The position numbers and the translations under genes were made by a program. A DNA stretch of 64,000 nucleotides from Butyrivibrio sp. (GTDB lineage Bacteria > Bacillota > Clostridia > Lachnospirales > Lachnospiraceae), in the NCBI GenBank assembly GCA_017470505.1, contig JAFUYO010000010.1, positions 17,608 through 81,607 of the forward strand. The letters run 5' to 3'. This document shows positions 18,276 through 26,725 of this stretch, piece after piece. The notes beneath the pieces are model-generated. The model did no database searches, was not told the origin of the DNA, and saw only the letters and a program-made list of their open reading frames with translations. The stretch's first letter is position 1. Each line of letters opens with the position of its first letter.

Positions 18276-19298
18276 TCAACTGTATTGTAACGAAGTACAT
18301 CCTATTATTACAGTCTCAACACTGATGTACTGATCAAGTTTTCCCTTCTTGACGGCGTCATCACTGTCTATGCACAGCGTCAGTGCGCTCTTTAGCTGCT
18401 CGAAGGAAAAGCGCCTTGCCCAGTTCTGGTACTTGGTAACAAAATACGGGTTTATCCCGACAGCTGATGCGATTTCCTGCCTCGAGCGGTTGTTTTTAGT
18501 CATCTCTTCAACCTGCAGCATAATATTGAACTGCCTCGTTATGAGGGATAGTATCTTCTGTGCAGGCTCCTTGAGCGATAAGAGGTCATAATAAAGGTCC
18601 ATCGCCCTCTTACGGTTCTGCTCGGAGATAGCATCTGTCATCGCAAATATCCTGCTGACAAGGTACCCTGCGCAGACCGCCTCGATATCAGCCTCTGTTA
18701 TCTCCTCCCTGTCAAGGCAGTAGCAGATGAGCTTCTCGATCTCGTTTGAGATATTGGACATGTCAGTCCCTACACGGTCGATGAAAAAAACTGCAGCCTT
18801 CTGGGTAATCCTCTTACCCTCAGCGCCAAACTTCCCCGCAATCCACTTAAGAAGCGTCTGCTCATCCTGGGGAGTACACTCCATCTCAAATCCCGCCTTT
18901 GAAGCGGCCTTGTAGAGGTCCTTCCTCTTGTCCACTTCCTTCTCGACAAAGATAAGAACGCAGCTCTCAGAAGGACTTTTGAGATATGCTGAAAGCTCCG
19001 GACACCCCTCCTTGAAAAGCCCCGTATCCTGCATGAGGATAACTCTTCTTTCTGCAAGAAACGGCATGGTCTCTGCCATATCGATGACTTCACCGGGGGA
19101 TACGTTTGCGCCCTCATACCTGTTAAAGTTCATTGATGATGAGTCACAATTAAGGGCCTTTAAGAGCTTGTCCCTGTTCTGGAGCCGCAGGTACGCCTCC
19201 TCGCCATATAGCAGATAGCTCCTCTGAAAGCTGCCGTGTTTTATATCCTCGTTAAGTTGTCTCTGTTTTGCGGAAAAATCGCTTGCCTTCTGTGCCAT
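18276..19298 (-). CDS. holA: DNA polymerase III subunit delta
   Basis: HolA loads the sliding clamp as part of the clamp-loader complex. The 340-residue form starting at MAQKASDFSA is chosen because a gaggtg ribosome site lies just upstream. A start ten codons earlier would have no such site. Recognisable parts are RSYLLYGEEAYLRLQNRDKL (P-loop-like fold without Walker function), FLAERRVILMQDTGLFK and the C-terminal helical collar LITRQFNIMLQVEEMTKN. It is divergent from nrdG, with a 96-bp shared promoter region. Confidence 0.92.
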   Translation of the reverse strand: MAQKASDFSAKQRQLNEDIKHGSFQRSYLLYGEEAYLRLQNRDKLLKALNCDSSSMNFNRYEGANVSPGEVIDMAETMPFLAERRVILMQDTGLFKEGCPELSAYLKSPSESCVLIFVEKEVDKRKDLYKAASKAGFEMECTPQDEQTLLKWIAGKFGAEGKRITQKAAVFFIDRVGTDMSNISNEIEKLICYCLDREEITEADIEAVCAGYLVSRIFAMTDAISEQNRKRAMDLYYDLLSLKEPAQKILSLITRQFNIMLQVEEMTKNNRSRQEIASAVGINPYFVTKYQNWARRFSFEQLKSALTLCIDSDDAVKKGKLDQYISVETVIIGCTSLQYS

Positions 19299-19394
19299 AA
19301 CTTCGCACCTCGCTATATATGTTAACATTAAATAGCTTTTTTTGATATACTATATAGGCGAATATTTTAAAAAAATCCCAATTGGAGACACAAA

Positions 19395-20084
19395 ATGTTG
19401 ATTAATGGCCTTCAGAAAATGACCCTGCTGGATTTCCCGGGGAAGGTAGCCTGCACCGTGTTCTTAGCCGGGTGTGATTTTCGCTGCCCATACTGCCACA
19501 ACTATGAGCTTGTCACGGGAAATGAACAGGTATACATGACAGATGATGAGTTTTTTTCATTTCTAAGAGGGAGGGTTCATCTCCTCGACGGCGTTGCGAT
19601 AACAGGGGGCGAGCCGCTGATGCGAAAATACCTCCCTGGCTTTATCGCAAAGATCCGTGACCTTGGCTTTTTGGTAAAGCTCGACACCAACGGCTATCAC
19701 CCTGACAGGTTAAAAGAACTCTTAGATGAGAGGCTCATTGACTATATCGCAATGGACATAAAGAACTCACCTGAGAAGTACCAGCTTACAGCAGGAATAA
19801 AGGATCCTGATCTTTCTTTAATTAAAAAAAGCATATCCCTCATAATGGAGAGCGGAGTCGACTATGAGTTTCGGACTACCGTTGTAAAGGAGTTTCACTC
19901 TCCATCCGACTTCGAAGCCATCGGACAACTAATTGTTGGGGCAAAAAGATACTACCTACAACAATTTGTGGATAGGGACACGGTCCCGGACAGGCACCTG
20001 ACCTCTCCAAGTACCGATGAAATGAGCAATTACCTTGGCACCGTTCAAAAATATGTAGCAAATGCCGAGCTCAGAGGCGTTTAA
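19395..20084 (+). CDS. nrdG: Anaerobic ribonucleotide reductase activating protein (radical SAM)
   Basis: The enzyme uses S-adenosylmethionine and a 4Fe-4S cluster to create the glycyl radical in NrdD. The cluster motif is CDFRCPYC (Cys27, Cys31, Cys34) near the N-terminus. GVAITGGEPLM follows, the SAM-binding GGE motif. At 229 residues it is the longer NrdG type. A ggaga ribosome site precedes the ATG. nrdD follows after 173 bp containing NrdR-box-like sites, so the two genes may be transcribed separately. Confidence 0.93.
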   Translation: MLINGLQKMTLLDFPGKVACTVFLAGCDFRCPYCHNYELVTGNEQVYMTDDEFFSFLRGRVHLLDGVAITGGEPLMRKYLPGFIAKIRDLGFLVKLDTNGYHPDRLKELLDERLIDYIAMDIKNSPEKYQLTAGIKDPDLSLIKKSISLIMESGVDYEFRTTVVKEFHSPSDFEAIGQLIVGAKRYYLQQFVDRDTVPDRHLTSPSTDEMSNYLGTVQKYVANAELRGV

Positions 20085-20141
20085 GGGTCGTTTAACCCAC
20101 TCCCCGCACGGTTTGTCTGAGTTTTGTCAAAAAATCATTCA

Positions 20142-20157
20142 CCACAATATCTTGTGC
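20142..20157. promoter_or_regulatory. NrdR box 1
   Basis: The 16-mer ccacaatatcttgtgc fits the NrdR consensus (roughly acaCwATATnTwGtgt). It lies 100 bp upstream of nrdD and pairs with a second copy exactly 32 bp away, the three-turn spacing usual for NrdR. Confidence 0.7.
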
Positions 20158-20173
20158 CTTGTAATTAAACAAC

Positions 20174-20189
20174 TAACTATATCTTGACT
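20174..20189. promoter_or_regulatory. NrdR box 2
   Basis: The 16-mer taactatatcttgact is a weaker match to the NrdR consensus. Its start is 32 bp from that of box 1. Together they suggest ATP/dATP-responsive repression of nrdD. Confidence 0.62.
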
Positions 20190-20257
20190 TTGATCCCCCC
20201 TTATGTTAAAGTGTAATTTATCGAAAAAGCCGCAAAACGGCACAAGGGGGATTATTT

Positions 20258-22663
20258 ATGTACCAGGTAGTAAAGAGGGACGGCGCGGTTGCAGACTTTA
20301 ACATTTCCAAGATCTCATCCGCAATAACAAAGGCATTTGTAGCACTTGAGAAGGATTATCACTCAAGTGTTATTGATCTTATTTCTCTCAGGGTAGCATC
20401 TGATTTTGAAACCAAGATTCACGACGGCAAGGTCACAGTCGAAGAGATTCAGGACAGTGTTGAGAAGGTATTGTCCGAGTCCGGATACTCCGATGTTGCC
20501 AAGGCTTATATTCTCTACCGCAAACAGCGTGAAAAGGTCAGGAATGTCAACTCTGCCCTTCTTAATTATAAGGATATTGTCGACGACTATCTCAAGATAA
20601 ACGACTGGCGCGTCAAAGAAAATTCAACTGTTACTTATTCTGTAGGCGGACTTATCCTCTCCAACTCCGGGGCAATAACAGCCAATTACTGGCTCTCCGA
20701 GGTCTATGACGAAGAAGTTGCCCAGGCGCACAGAAGTGCCGCCATACATATCCACGACCTGGCCATGCTCACAGGCTACTGCGCAGGCTGGAGTCTCAAG
20801 CAGCTGATTCAGGAGGGTCTCGGCGGAGTTCCGGGCAAGATCACATCTTCGCCCGCATGCCACCTCTCCACCCTCTGTAATCAGATGGTCAACTTCCTGG
20901 GTATCATGCAGAACGAGTGGGCAGGCGCACAGGCATTCTCTTCCTTTGATACCTATCTCGCTCCTTTTGTCAAGGTAGATAATCTCTCACAGGATGAGGT
21001 CAAGCAGTGCATACAGTCCTTTGTCTACGGTGTGAATACTCCTTCGCGCTGGGGGACACAGGCTCCTTTTTCCAACATAACACTTGATTGGACCGTTCCC
21101 GCCGACCTTAAGAATTTAAACTGCATTGTCGGCGGCAAAGAGCTCGACTTCACCTACGGCGACTGCCAGAAGGAAATGGATATGGTGAACAAGGCCTTCA
21201 TCGAGATCATGATCGAGGGCGATGCAAACGGACGCGGATTCCAGTATCCCATCCCCACATATTCCATAACACGCGATTTCGACTGGAGCGAAACAGAGAA
21301 CAACAAGCTCCTTTTTGAGATGACTGCCAAGTACGGCACACCTTATTTTTCCAATTACATAAACTCCGATATGGAACCCAGCGATGTGCGCTCAATGTGC
21401 TGCAGGCTTCGCCTGGATCTTCGTGAACTCCGTAAGAAATCAGGCGGTTTCTTTGGCTCGGGTGAGTCGACAGGATCTATCGGCGTTGTCACTATCAATA
21501 TGCCAAGGATTGCATACCTCTCCAAAGATGAGAAGGACTTCTACTCAAAACTTGACCACCTCATGGACGTAGCTGCAAGAAGCCTTAACACCAAGAGACA
21601 GGTCATCACCAAGCTTTTGGATCAGGGTCTCTACCCTTACACCAGGAGGTACCTCGGAACCTTTGCAAACCACTTCTCCACCATCGGCCTCATCGGCATG
21701 AACGAGGTTGGGCTGAACGCAAAGTGGCTTGGGAAGGATATGACCAATCCCGAGACCGTAGAGTTCTCGAAAGCGGTTCTGAACCACATGAGGGAGCGCC
21801 TCTCCGACTATCAGGAGAAGTACGGCGATCTCTACAACCTCGAGGCTACACCTGCAGAGTCCACAACCTACCGCTTTGCCAAACATGACAAGGAACTCTA
21901 TCCCGACATCATCACAGCAAACATGAACGGAACTCCTTATTACACCAACTCATCCCATCTTCCTGTAGGATACACTGAGGACATTTTCTCAGCGCTTGAC
22001 ATCCAGGATGAGCTTCAGACGCTTTACACCTCCGGAACCGTATTCCACGCGTTCCTCGGCGAGAAGCTCCCCGACTGGAAGGCTGCCGCAACACTTGTCC
22101 GCAAGATTGCAGAGAACTACAAGCTTCCCTACTACACCATGTCTCCTACTTACTCGGTATGCAAGGAGCACGGATACCTCACAGGTGAGCAGACTCTTTG
22201 TCCTCACTGCGGTCAGAAAACCGAGGTGTACAGCCGTATAACCGGCTACTACCGCCCTGTTGCCAACTGGAACGACGGTAAGGCCCAGGAGTACAGGGAC
22301 AGACTTGTATACGACATCGGCCACTCACGCCTCACCCACGAAGGTCCGAAAAAAGTCAGCTTCGTAGAGGCAGCTGTCAAAAAGGCAAACAGAGAGTCAG
22401 GCGATGGCACGGTATATGTAGATGACGGGACAATTATGCTGTTCAAGACAACCACCTGCCCCAACTGCAAGATTGCAGGATCACTTCTCGACAAGGCAGG
22501 AGTTCAGTACAAGCTGATGGACGCCAACGAAAATCCCGACCTCGTGGAGAGATTCGGTATCATGCAGGCTCCTACCCTTGTAATATCCTCCGGCAACTCC
22601 TTTGAGAAGTTCGGTGGAGTATCAGACATCAAGAGCTGGATACAGAGTTCCCAGGTCTCATAA
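20258..22663 (+). CDS. nrdD: Anaerobic ribonucleoside-triphosphate reductase with fused redoxin domain
   Basis: This class III reductase makes deoxynucleotides in the cytosol using a glycyl radical. Residues 1 to about 90 are an ATP-cone (VVKRDGAVADFNISKISSAI). The catalytic barrel follows (SVGGLILSNSG, SSPACHLSTLCNQMVNF). A zinc site (CKEHGYL then CPHCGQK) precedes the radical loop SRITGYYRP, with the radical Gly at about 663. The last 75 residues add a glutaredoxin-like domain: FKTTTCPNCK (Cys734 and Cys737) and MQAPTLVI. A built-in dithiol suggests redoxin rather than formate as reductant. An aaggggg ribosome site precedes the ATG. Confidence 0.95.
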   Translation: MYQVVKRDGAVADFNISKISSAITKAFVALEKDYHSSVIDLISLRVASDFETKIHDGKVTVEEIQDSVEKVLSESGYSDVAKAYILYRKQREKVRNVNSALLNYKDIVDDYLKINDWRVKENSTVTYSVGGLILSNSGAITANYWLSEVYDEEVAQAHRSAAIHIHDLAMLTGYCAGWSLKQLIQEGLGGVPGKITSSPACHLSTLCNQMVNFLGIMQNEWAGAQAFSSFDTYLAPFVKVDNLSQDEVKQCIQSFVYGVNTPSRWGTQAPFSNITLDWTVPADLKNLNCIVGGKELDFTYGDCQKEMDMVNKAFIEIMIEGDANGRGFQYPIPTYSITRDFDWSETENNKLLFEMTAKYGTPYFSNYINSDMEPSDVRSMCCRLRLDLRELRKKSGGFFGSGESTGSIGVVTINMPRIAYLSKDEKDFYSKLDHLMDVAARSLNTKRQVITKLLDQGLYPYTRRYLGTFANHFSTIGLIGMNEVGLNAKWLGKDMTNPETVEFSKAVLNHMRERLSDYQEKYGDLYNLEATPAESTTYRFAKHDKELYPDIITANMNGTPYYTNSSHLPVGYTEDIFSALDIQDELQTLYTSGTVFHAFLGEKLPDWKAAATLVRKIAENYKLPYYTMSPTYSVCKEHGYLTGEQTLCPHCGQKTEVYSRITGYYRPVANWNDGKAQEYRDRLVYDIGHSRLTHEGPKKVSFVEAAVKKANRESGDGTVYVDDGTIMLFKTTTCPNCKIAGSLLDKAGVQYKLMDANENPDLVERFGIMQAPTLVISSGNSFEKFGGVSDIKSWIQSSQVS

Positions 22664-22724
22664 AGAAACATTCTCAAATATCGTAGGAACAATCATTTTT
22701 CCGGTCAGGTGGTGCAATAGACAT

Positions 22725-24383
22725 ATGATAAAAGAATATACTTTTGAAAATGACAGAACAAAGATTCCACAGGTTCTCGATTTCATAAAAAACACCCTGT
22801 ACGAAAAAAAGATGACAAGGAAGAACTCTGTTGCCCCGCTCCTTACCGCAGAGGAAATCCTTGAAAACATATGCAAGGCTGCCGACAAAAACTCCCTCAT
22901 CCGCGTGAGCGTGGTTGGGCGCCTTAGCAATGTCACGATCAAATATAGCGCTGTCGGCGGCGAGTTCACACTCGAAGACGTCCAGCAGGTACTTCTTTTC
23001 GACAAAACGTCCTCTCTTGATTCTGATAAAAAAGATGCGATGAACACCCTCATGGAGAAGCTGTTCGGATCGAATCTCAGCATCAAGTGCGACCACGGAA
23101 AGATCCATGTACGGCAGGATGTAAGAAAATCAGCCTACTCAGGACTTATCGCAACACTTGCATCCCTCATCCTCGGCATCATAACAGGGCTCATCCTTCA
23201 GAATATGGTCTCTTTTGAAGCCGCCTCATTTATCAGCGAAAATATCTTCTCACCCATCTACTCAGTTCTCATGAATGCGCTGAAGATGATCGTGGCTCCG
23301 CTGGTATTCTTCTCAATCGCGAGCAGCATTGCTGAGTTTTCTGACATAAGGGCTCTTGGAAGAATTGCTGGCAAGGTTGTCACCATGTATATAATCACTT
23401 CCATTCTTGCGATTGGAGTAGGTCTTTTGACCTATCAGATTTTTCCCATAGGCAATCCCGCTCTTGCAGAGGCTGTGGACGCCAATGCTGCGGCAGCTAC
23501 CATTGCAAAAGGTGAATCAGCTGCCATATCCATAATTGATACACTTGTAGAGATAGTACCGACAGATATCGTTACGCCTTTTCAGAAATCGGATATGCTG
23601 CAGATCATATTTATGGCAGTATGCCTTGGACTTGCTGCTGCCTCATTATCAAAGACAGCTCCTGTTGTAAAAGACCTTGCCGGCGGGCTGAACAAAGCTT
23701 TTTCCAAGATAACCGGAGTGATTGTATCGTTTATGCCTTTAATGGTCTTCTGCTCAATGGCAAAAATGATGCTCAATATGAACCTGACATCATTCATGGA
23801 TGTGATAACATGGCTGCCGGTTGTGTACATTGGCGACGTGTTCATGATCATCGTTTATATGATCCTGCTCCTTGTATTTGCGCAGCTAAACCCAATCAAA
23901 TTCCTTGGCAAGTACTACCCCGCCATGATCTCTGCATTTATCCTGTCATCGAGTAACGCTTCTCTTCCGACTTCTATAAAGCAGTGTAAAAAGCTTGGCA
24001 TTTCAGAGAAAATCTACTCCTTCTCACTGCCACTTGGAGCGGCCATCAACATGGACGGAAACTGTATTACACTTATAATTTCAGCTCTGTTCTTTGCTAA
24101 AATCTACCAGCTTCCAATGACAGGCGCTATGCTGCTGCAGCTCTTTATCGCGATCATAGTCCTCTCCGTCGGAGCACCCGGCGTTCCCAGCGGAAACCTC
24201 GTGTGCCTGACTCTCCTTATACCCCAGATCGGAGTTCCGGCTGAGGCAATAAGCCTTCTCATCGGTCTCTACCCGATAATCTCGATGATGCAGACCTTGA
24301 CAAACGTGACAGGAGACGCCGTGGTGACGTGTATTGCCGCAAAGAGTGAAAAAATGCTTGATAAGGCCGAATTCAACAAATAA
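22725..24383 (+). CDS. Dicarboxylate/amino acid:cation symporter with extra N-terminal domain
   Basis: I place the start at MIKEYTFEND, which has an aggtgg ribosome site. This gives 552 residues. Residues about 145-545 are a DAACS (GltP-type) transporter: LMNALKMIVAPLVFFSIASS, the re-entrant loop motif SSSNASLPTSIKQC, LPLGAAINMDGNCI and APGVPSGNLVC. The first about 130 residues are cytosolic and resemble an ATP-binding anti-sigma/RsbW-like fold (LLTAEEILENICKAADKNSL), an assignment I hold weakly. Ordinary family members are about 400-430 residues. A hairpin terminator follows immediately. Confidence 0.85.
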   Translation: MIKEYTFENDRTKIPQVLDFIKNTLYEKKMTRKNSVAPLLTAEEILENICKAADKNSLIRVSVVGRLSNVTIKYSAVGGEFTLEDVQQVLLFDKTSSLDSDKKDAMNTLMEKLFGSNLSIKCDHGKIHVRQDVRKSAYSGLIATLASLILGIITGLILQNMVSFEAASFISENIFSPIYSVLMNALKMIVAPLVFFSIASSIAEFSDIRALGRIAGKVVTMYIITSILAIGVGLLTYQIFPIGNPALAEAVDANAAAATIAKGESAAISIIDTLVEIVPTDIVTPFQKSDMLQIIFMAVCLGLAAASLSKTAPVVKDLAGGLNKAFSKITGVIVSFMPLMVFCSMAKMMLNMNLTSFMDVITWLPVVYIGDVFMIIVYMILLLVFAQLNPIKFLGKYYPAMISAFILSSSNASLPTSIKQCKKLGISEKIYSFSLPLGAAINMDGNCITLIISALFFAKIYQLPMTGAMLLQLFIAIIVLSVGAPGVPSGNLVCLTLLIPQIGVPAEAISLLIGLYPIISMMQTLTNVTGDAVVTCIAAKSEKMLDKAEFNK

Positions 24384-24385
24384 AA

Positions 24386-24449
24386 AAGACAGGAGGACGG
24401 TTCTTTTGACTGATTTAAAAAACAGTCAAAAGAACCGCCCCCTGTCTTT
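24386..24449. terminator. Long inverted repeat, convergent terminator / REP-like element
   Basis: The arms (24386-24410 and 24424-24449) pair over about 24 bp with a bulge, around an A-rich loop. It separates the symporter gene from the convergent small gene and can end transcription both ways. The core gacggttcttttgac resembles a repeated element I recall as common between genes of clostridia, so it may be a mobile REP-like hairpin. Confidence 0.7.
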
Positions 24450-24458
24450 CCGGCCTGC

Positions 24459-24854
24459 TTATCTCATCATAGCCTTGATGGGATTTATTGCTGATGCAAT
24501 CTTTTTGAGCATATCGAGATTCTGCTTCATGTAGAACTCAAGGCCTGCAACTTCTTTCTCGGAAAAGCCCTCGCTTTTGTTTATCCTGCAGGTTGGGATC
24601 TCGCCTTCCGCAACTCTCTTTCCTTCGGAAAAAGTGACATAGGCAACCTTCCGTCCACCCTTTTTACAGACTCCGGAGACCTGCATACGAAGCTCTGCTG
24701 ACGCATCGGCACTATCACCATTGTCTGAATGCTCACTCCCGGAATTCTTTCCCTGTTTATCAAGGCTGCCCTGGCTGCCGGTACTGGCATCGCCGCTTAG
24801 TGTGGATTTCCCGTCATCAGTTCTTTTGCCAAAAATAATATCAAAATTCTGCAT
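24459..24854 (-). CDS. Small protein of unknown function
   Basis: I place the start at MQNFDIIFGKR (131 residues). It has an aggtag ribosome site and follows the rubredoxin stop codon, whereas a start 16 codons earlier would overlap rubredoxin. Residues about 15-60 are Ser/Asp/Gly-rich and likely disordered. The C-terminal half is ordered: VAYVTFSEGKRVAEGEIPTC and FSEKEVAGLEFYMKQNLDML. No membrane segment or known motif is visible. It probably shares a transcript with rubredoxin. Confidence 0.6.
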   Translation of the reverse strand: MQNFDIIFGKRTDDGKSTLSGDASTGSQGSLDKQGKNSGSEHSDNGDSADASAELRMQVSGVCKKGGRKVAYVTFSEGKRVAEGEIPTCRINKSEGFSEKEVAGLEFYMKQNLDMLKKIASAINPIKAMMR

Positions 24855-24870
24855 CACTCTGCTACCTGAT

Positions 24871-25029
24871 TTACTCCTGAGCTGTGAAGTCTTCCTTGCC
24901 AACGCTGCAAAGAGGACACTTGAAATCCTCGGGGAGCTCCTCCCACCTGGTGCCTGCCTCTATCCCGTTATCGGGATCGCCTGCTGCTTCGTCATAGACA
25001 TAGCCACATACATTACATACATACTTCAT
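24871..25029 (-). CDS. Rubredoxin
   Basis: The start at MKYVCNVCGY is set by an aaggagg site 7 bp upstream and gives the standard 52 residues. The Fe(SCys)4 site is formed by CNVCG and CPLC. GYVYDEAAGDPDNGIEAGT and WEELPEDFKCPLC are typical. It is a small cytosolic electron carrier, often serving oxygen- or peroxide-reducing enzymes in anaerobes. Confidence 0.97.
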   Translation of the reverse strand: MKYVCNVCGYVYDEAAGDPDNGIEAGTRWEELPEDFKCPLCSVGKEDFTAQE

Positions 25030-25141
25030 AAGATCTGCCTCCTTTATTATTGGGTACGCCCGCAAAACCATTTGCCTACGGGCTTCACATATCTCAATTA
25101 TGAGGCATAGCCGCCCTTAACACCAGTAAAAATAATATAAA

Positions 25142-26065
25142 TTACATTTTCGTGTTCTCAGGCTTTTTCCCAATACGCTCATAGAGCGGAAATGCCATTG
25201 GATATACCCCCGTCACAAGGAACATGGTTATTGCATACCTCCCAGTCCTTACAAGAAGCGCCAAGAAGTTTGCACCTGCGAGAAAATCCCTGTCAAAAGG
25301 AAGCTTTAACAGCTCATTCACTGCAAGATATATAATGAAAGCACCCGCTACACGCAAAAACATTGCAGGTACACTCCGCGTTTCCTGATAATTTACATAT
25401 TTTCGCTCAAAATATATTGCCGCTATTACACCCGTAAGACAACCAACCGCAGTAAAAAAATCACTAGTACGCACATAGAAAAGCCCCGGAACGGCGGACA
25501 CAATAAGGATTGCATGGTATTGCCACTCCTTCTGAACATACTTATCAAGCAGAGCAAATATGCCGATAACCACAAATCCAAGTATCCATCCGACCAGCAC
25601 ATCCGTCGGATAGTGCATTCCGGCCACTACTCTTGAAACGCCTACCAATACGGTCAGTATTGCAGCAAGCACAAAGAGCCATTTCTTTTTGGCCTCATTT
25701 GCCAGCACAAAGTAAAGCGCCGGGATTGACGCACTGTGCATACTTGGAAAAGAATAGCCCTGGGCAACCACACCTTTTTCAGCAGCATCTTTTCCGGCAA
25801 GTGTCAGCGCCTCCACTCTGTCGGGATAATCCATATAGGGTCTTGGCCTTAGCACTACCGCTTTGATCATCGGCAGCCACATATTCACGCAGACAGTAAC
25901 CAGTGCCAGCTTCTGTCCCGTCTCCTTTTTCCAGCAGAACATCACAATCAGCACCACCATCATCAGCCCTGATTCCGCTCCCAGAAAAGCCAGCAATTTC
26001 ACAATGCTGCCCAGACTGCTGAAATTTGCCTGAAGCCATTCGATCAAACTAACTTCCCATTCCAT
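25142..26065 (-). CDS. PAP2-family membrane phosphatase
   Basis: The 307-residue protein has about seven membrane helices and all three PAP2 motifs: KAVVLRPRP, GYSFPSMHSA and SRVVAGMHYPTDV. It is an acid-phosphatase-type enzyme acting on lipid phosphates at the outer membrane face. Undecaprenyl pyrophosphate or a phosphatidate is a likely substrate but cannot be resolved. An agaggtgg-type ribosome site is present upstream. Upstream lies the 53-bp repeat island. Confidence 0.88.
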   Translation of the reverse strand: MEWEVSLIEWLQANFSSLGSIVKLLAFLGAESGLMMVVLIVMFCWKKETGQKLALVTVCVNMWLPMIKAVVLRPRPYMDYPDRVEALTLAGKDAAEKGVVAQGYSFPSMHSASIPALYFVLANEAKKKWLFVLAAILTVLVGVSRVVAGMHYPTDVLVGWILGFVVIGIFALLDKYVQKEWQYHAILIVSAVPGLFYVRTSDFFTAVGCLTGVIAAIYFERKYVNYQETRSVPAMFLRVAGAFIIYLAVNELLKLPFDRDFLAGANFLALLVRTGRYAITMFLVTGVYPMAFPLYERIGKKPENTKM

Positions 26066-26161
26066 AGTAGTTCCACCTCTCTTTCTCTCATGATTAATTG
26101 TTCCTTACTCTTGCTATTTGATCTTTTGCACGTTTAAGCAGTAATGATACAACAGCTCGAT

Positions 26162-26359
26162 TTACTGTTGAAATATGTATTTCTCTCTTTTCAACAGTAA
26201 TTCTGCAGTGCTACTTACTGTTGAAATATGCATTTCTCACTTTTCAACAGTAATTCCACACAGCTACGTACTGTTGAAATATGTATTTGTCACTTTTCAA
26301 CAGTAATTCCACACAGCTACGTACTGTTAGAATATGCATTTCTCACTTTTCAACAGTAA
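26162..26359. repeat. Left palindromic repeat array, 4 units, 53-bp period
   Basis: Units begin at 26162, 26215, 26268 and 26321, so the period is exactly 53 bp. Each is a hairpin of 39 nt, with arms close to ttactgttgaaa and tttcaacagtaa around a loop such as tatgtatttctcac. A 14-bp spacer (ttccacacagctac in two of three) follows. A degenerate fifth copy may precede at about 26105. The same arms and period recur at 27616-28200, on the other side of the single gene between them. Confidence 0.9.
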
Positions 26360-26725
26360 ACAATTGCATGCATATCTGACACATGCTAATGCCTTAGCAA
26401 TAACTATCATACTACCTACCAGACAACTCACTCAACAACTATAATGTAGGCCTTATCAGAAACTGCTTTGTTGCTGTCCGATTCCAGACCAGTAACATGC
26501 AATTTGGGCATCATAATCGCATCGAGGTGGCCCAAATTGCATACTGAATCATTTTCTTACTCAGCCAGCAGCGTAGTGCCGGCTGCTGACTGATTAGTAA
26601 TGCTGTTTTCAACATTAAAGAAATGTATCAGCCCCAAAGATATCTGAATATTTCGAATATTCATAACAATCTAATTATTCTATATAGTTCGAACAATCTG
26701 AACATAAACCACAAAACTACGCTTG
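26360..26725. other. Gene-free segment with three hairpins
   Basis: Between the left array and the nuclease-like gene there are three separate inverted repeats. One is a perfect 13-bp stem (26497-26509 with 26530-26542, 20-nt loop). One is an 11-12 bp stem with one mismatch (26562-26572 with 26582-26592, 9-nt loop). One is a perfect 8-bp stem (26645-26652 with 26656-26663, 3-nt loop). None is followed by a T tract on the minus strand, so they are not classical terminators. I see no ORF here. Confidence 0.7.

Noticed and set aside
19309-19360. NrdR boxes between holA and nrdG
   Set aside because: Two ctatata-containing stretches are present, but they are 38 bp apart and match the consensus poorly.
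25063-25092. Terminator between the PAP2 gene and rubredoxin
   Set aside because: An imperfect stem exists, but with a bulge and no T tract, so I do not call it.
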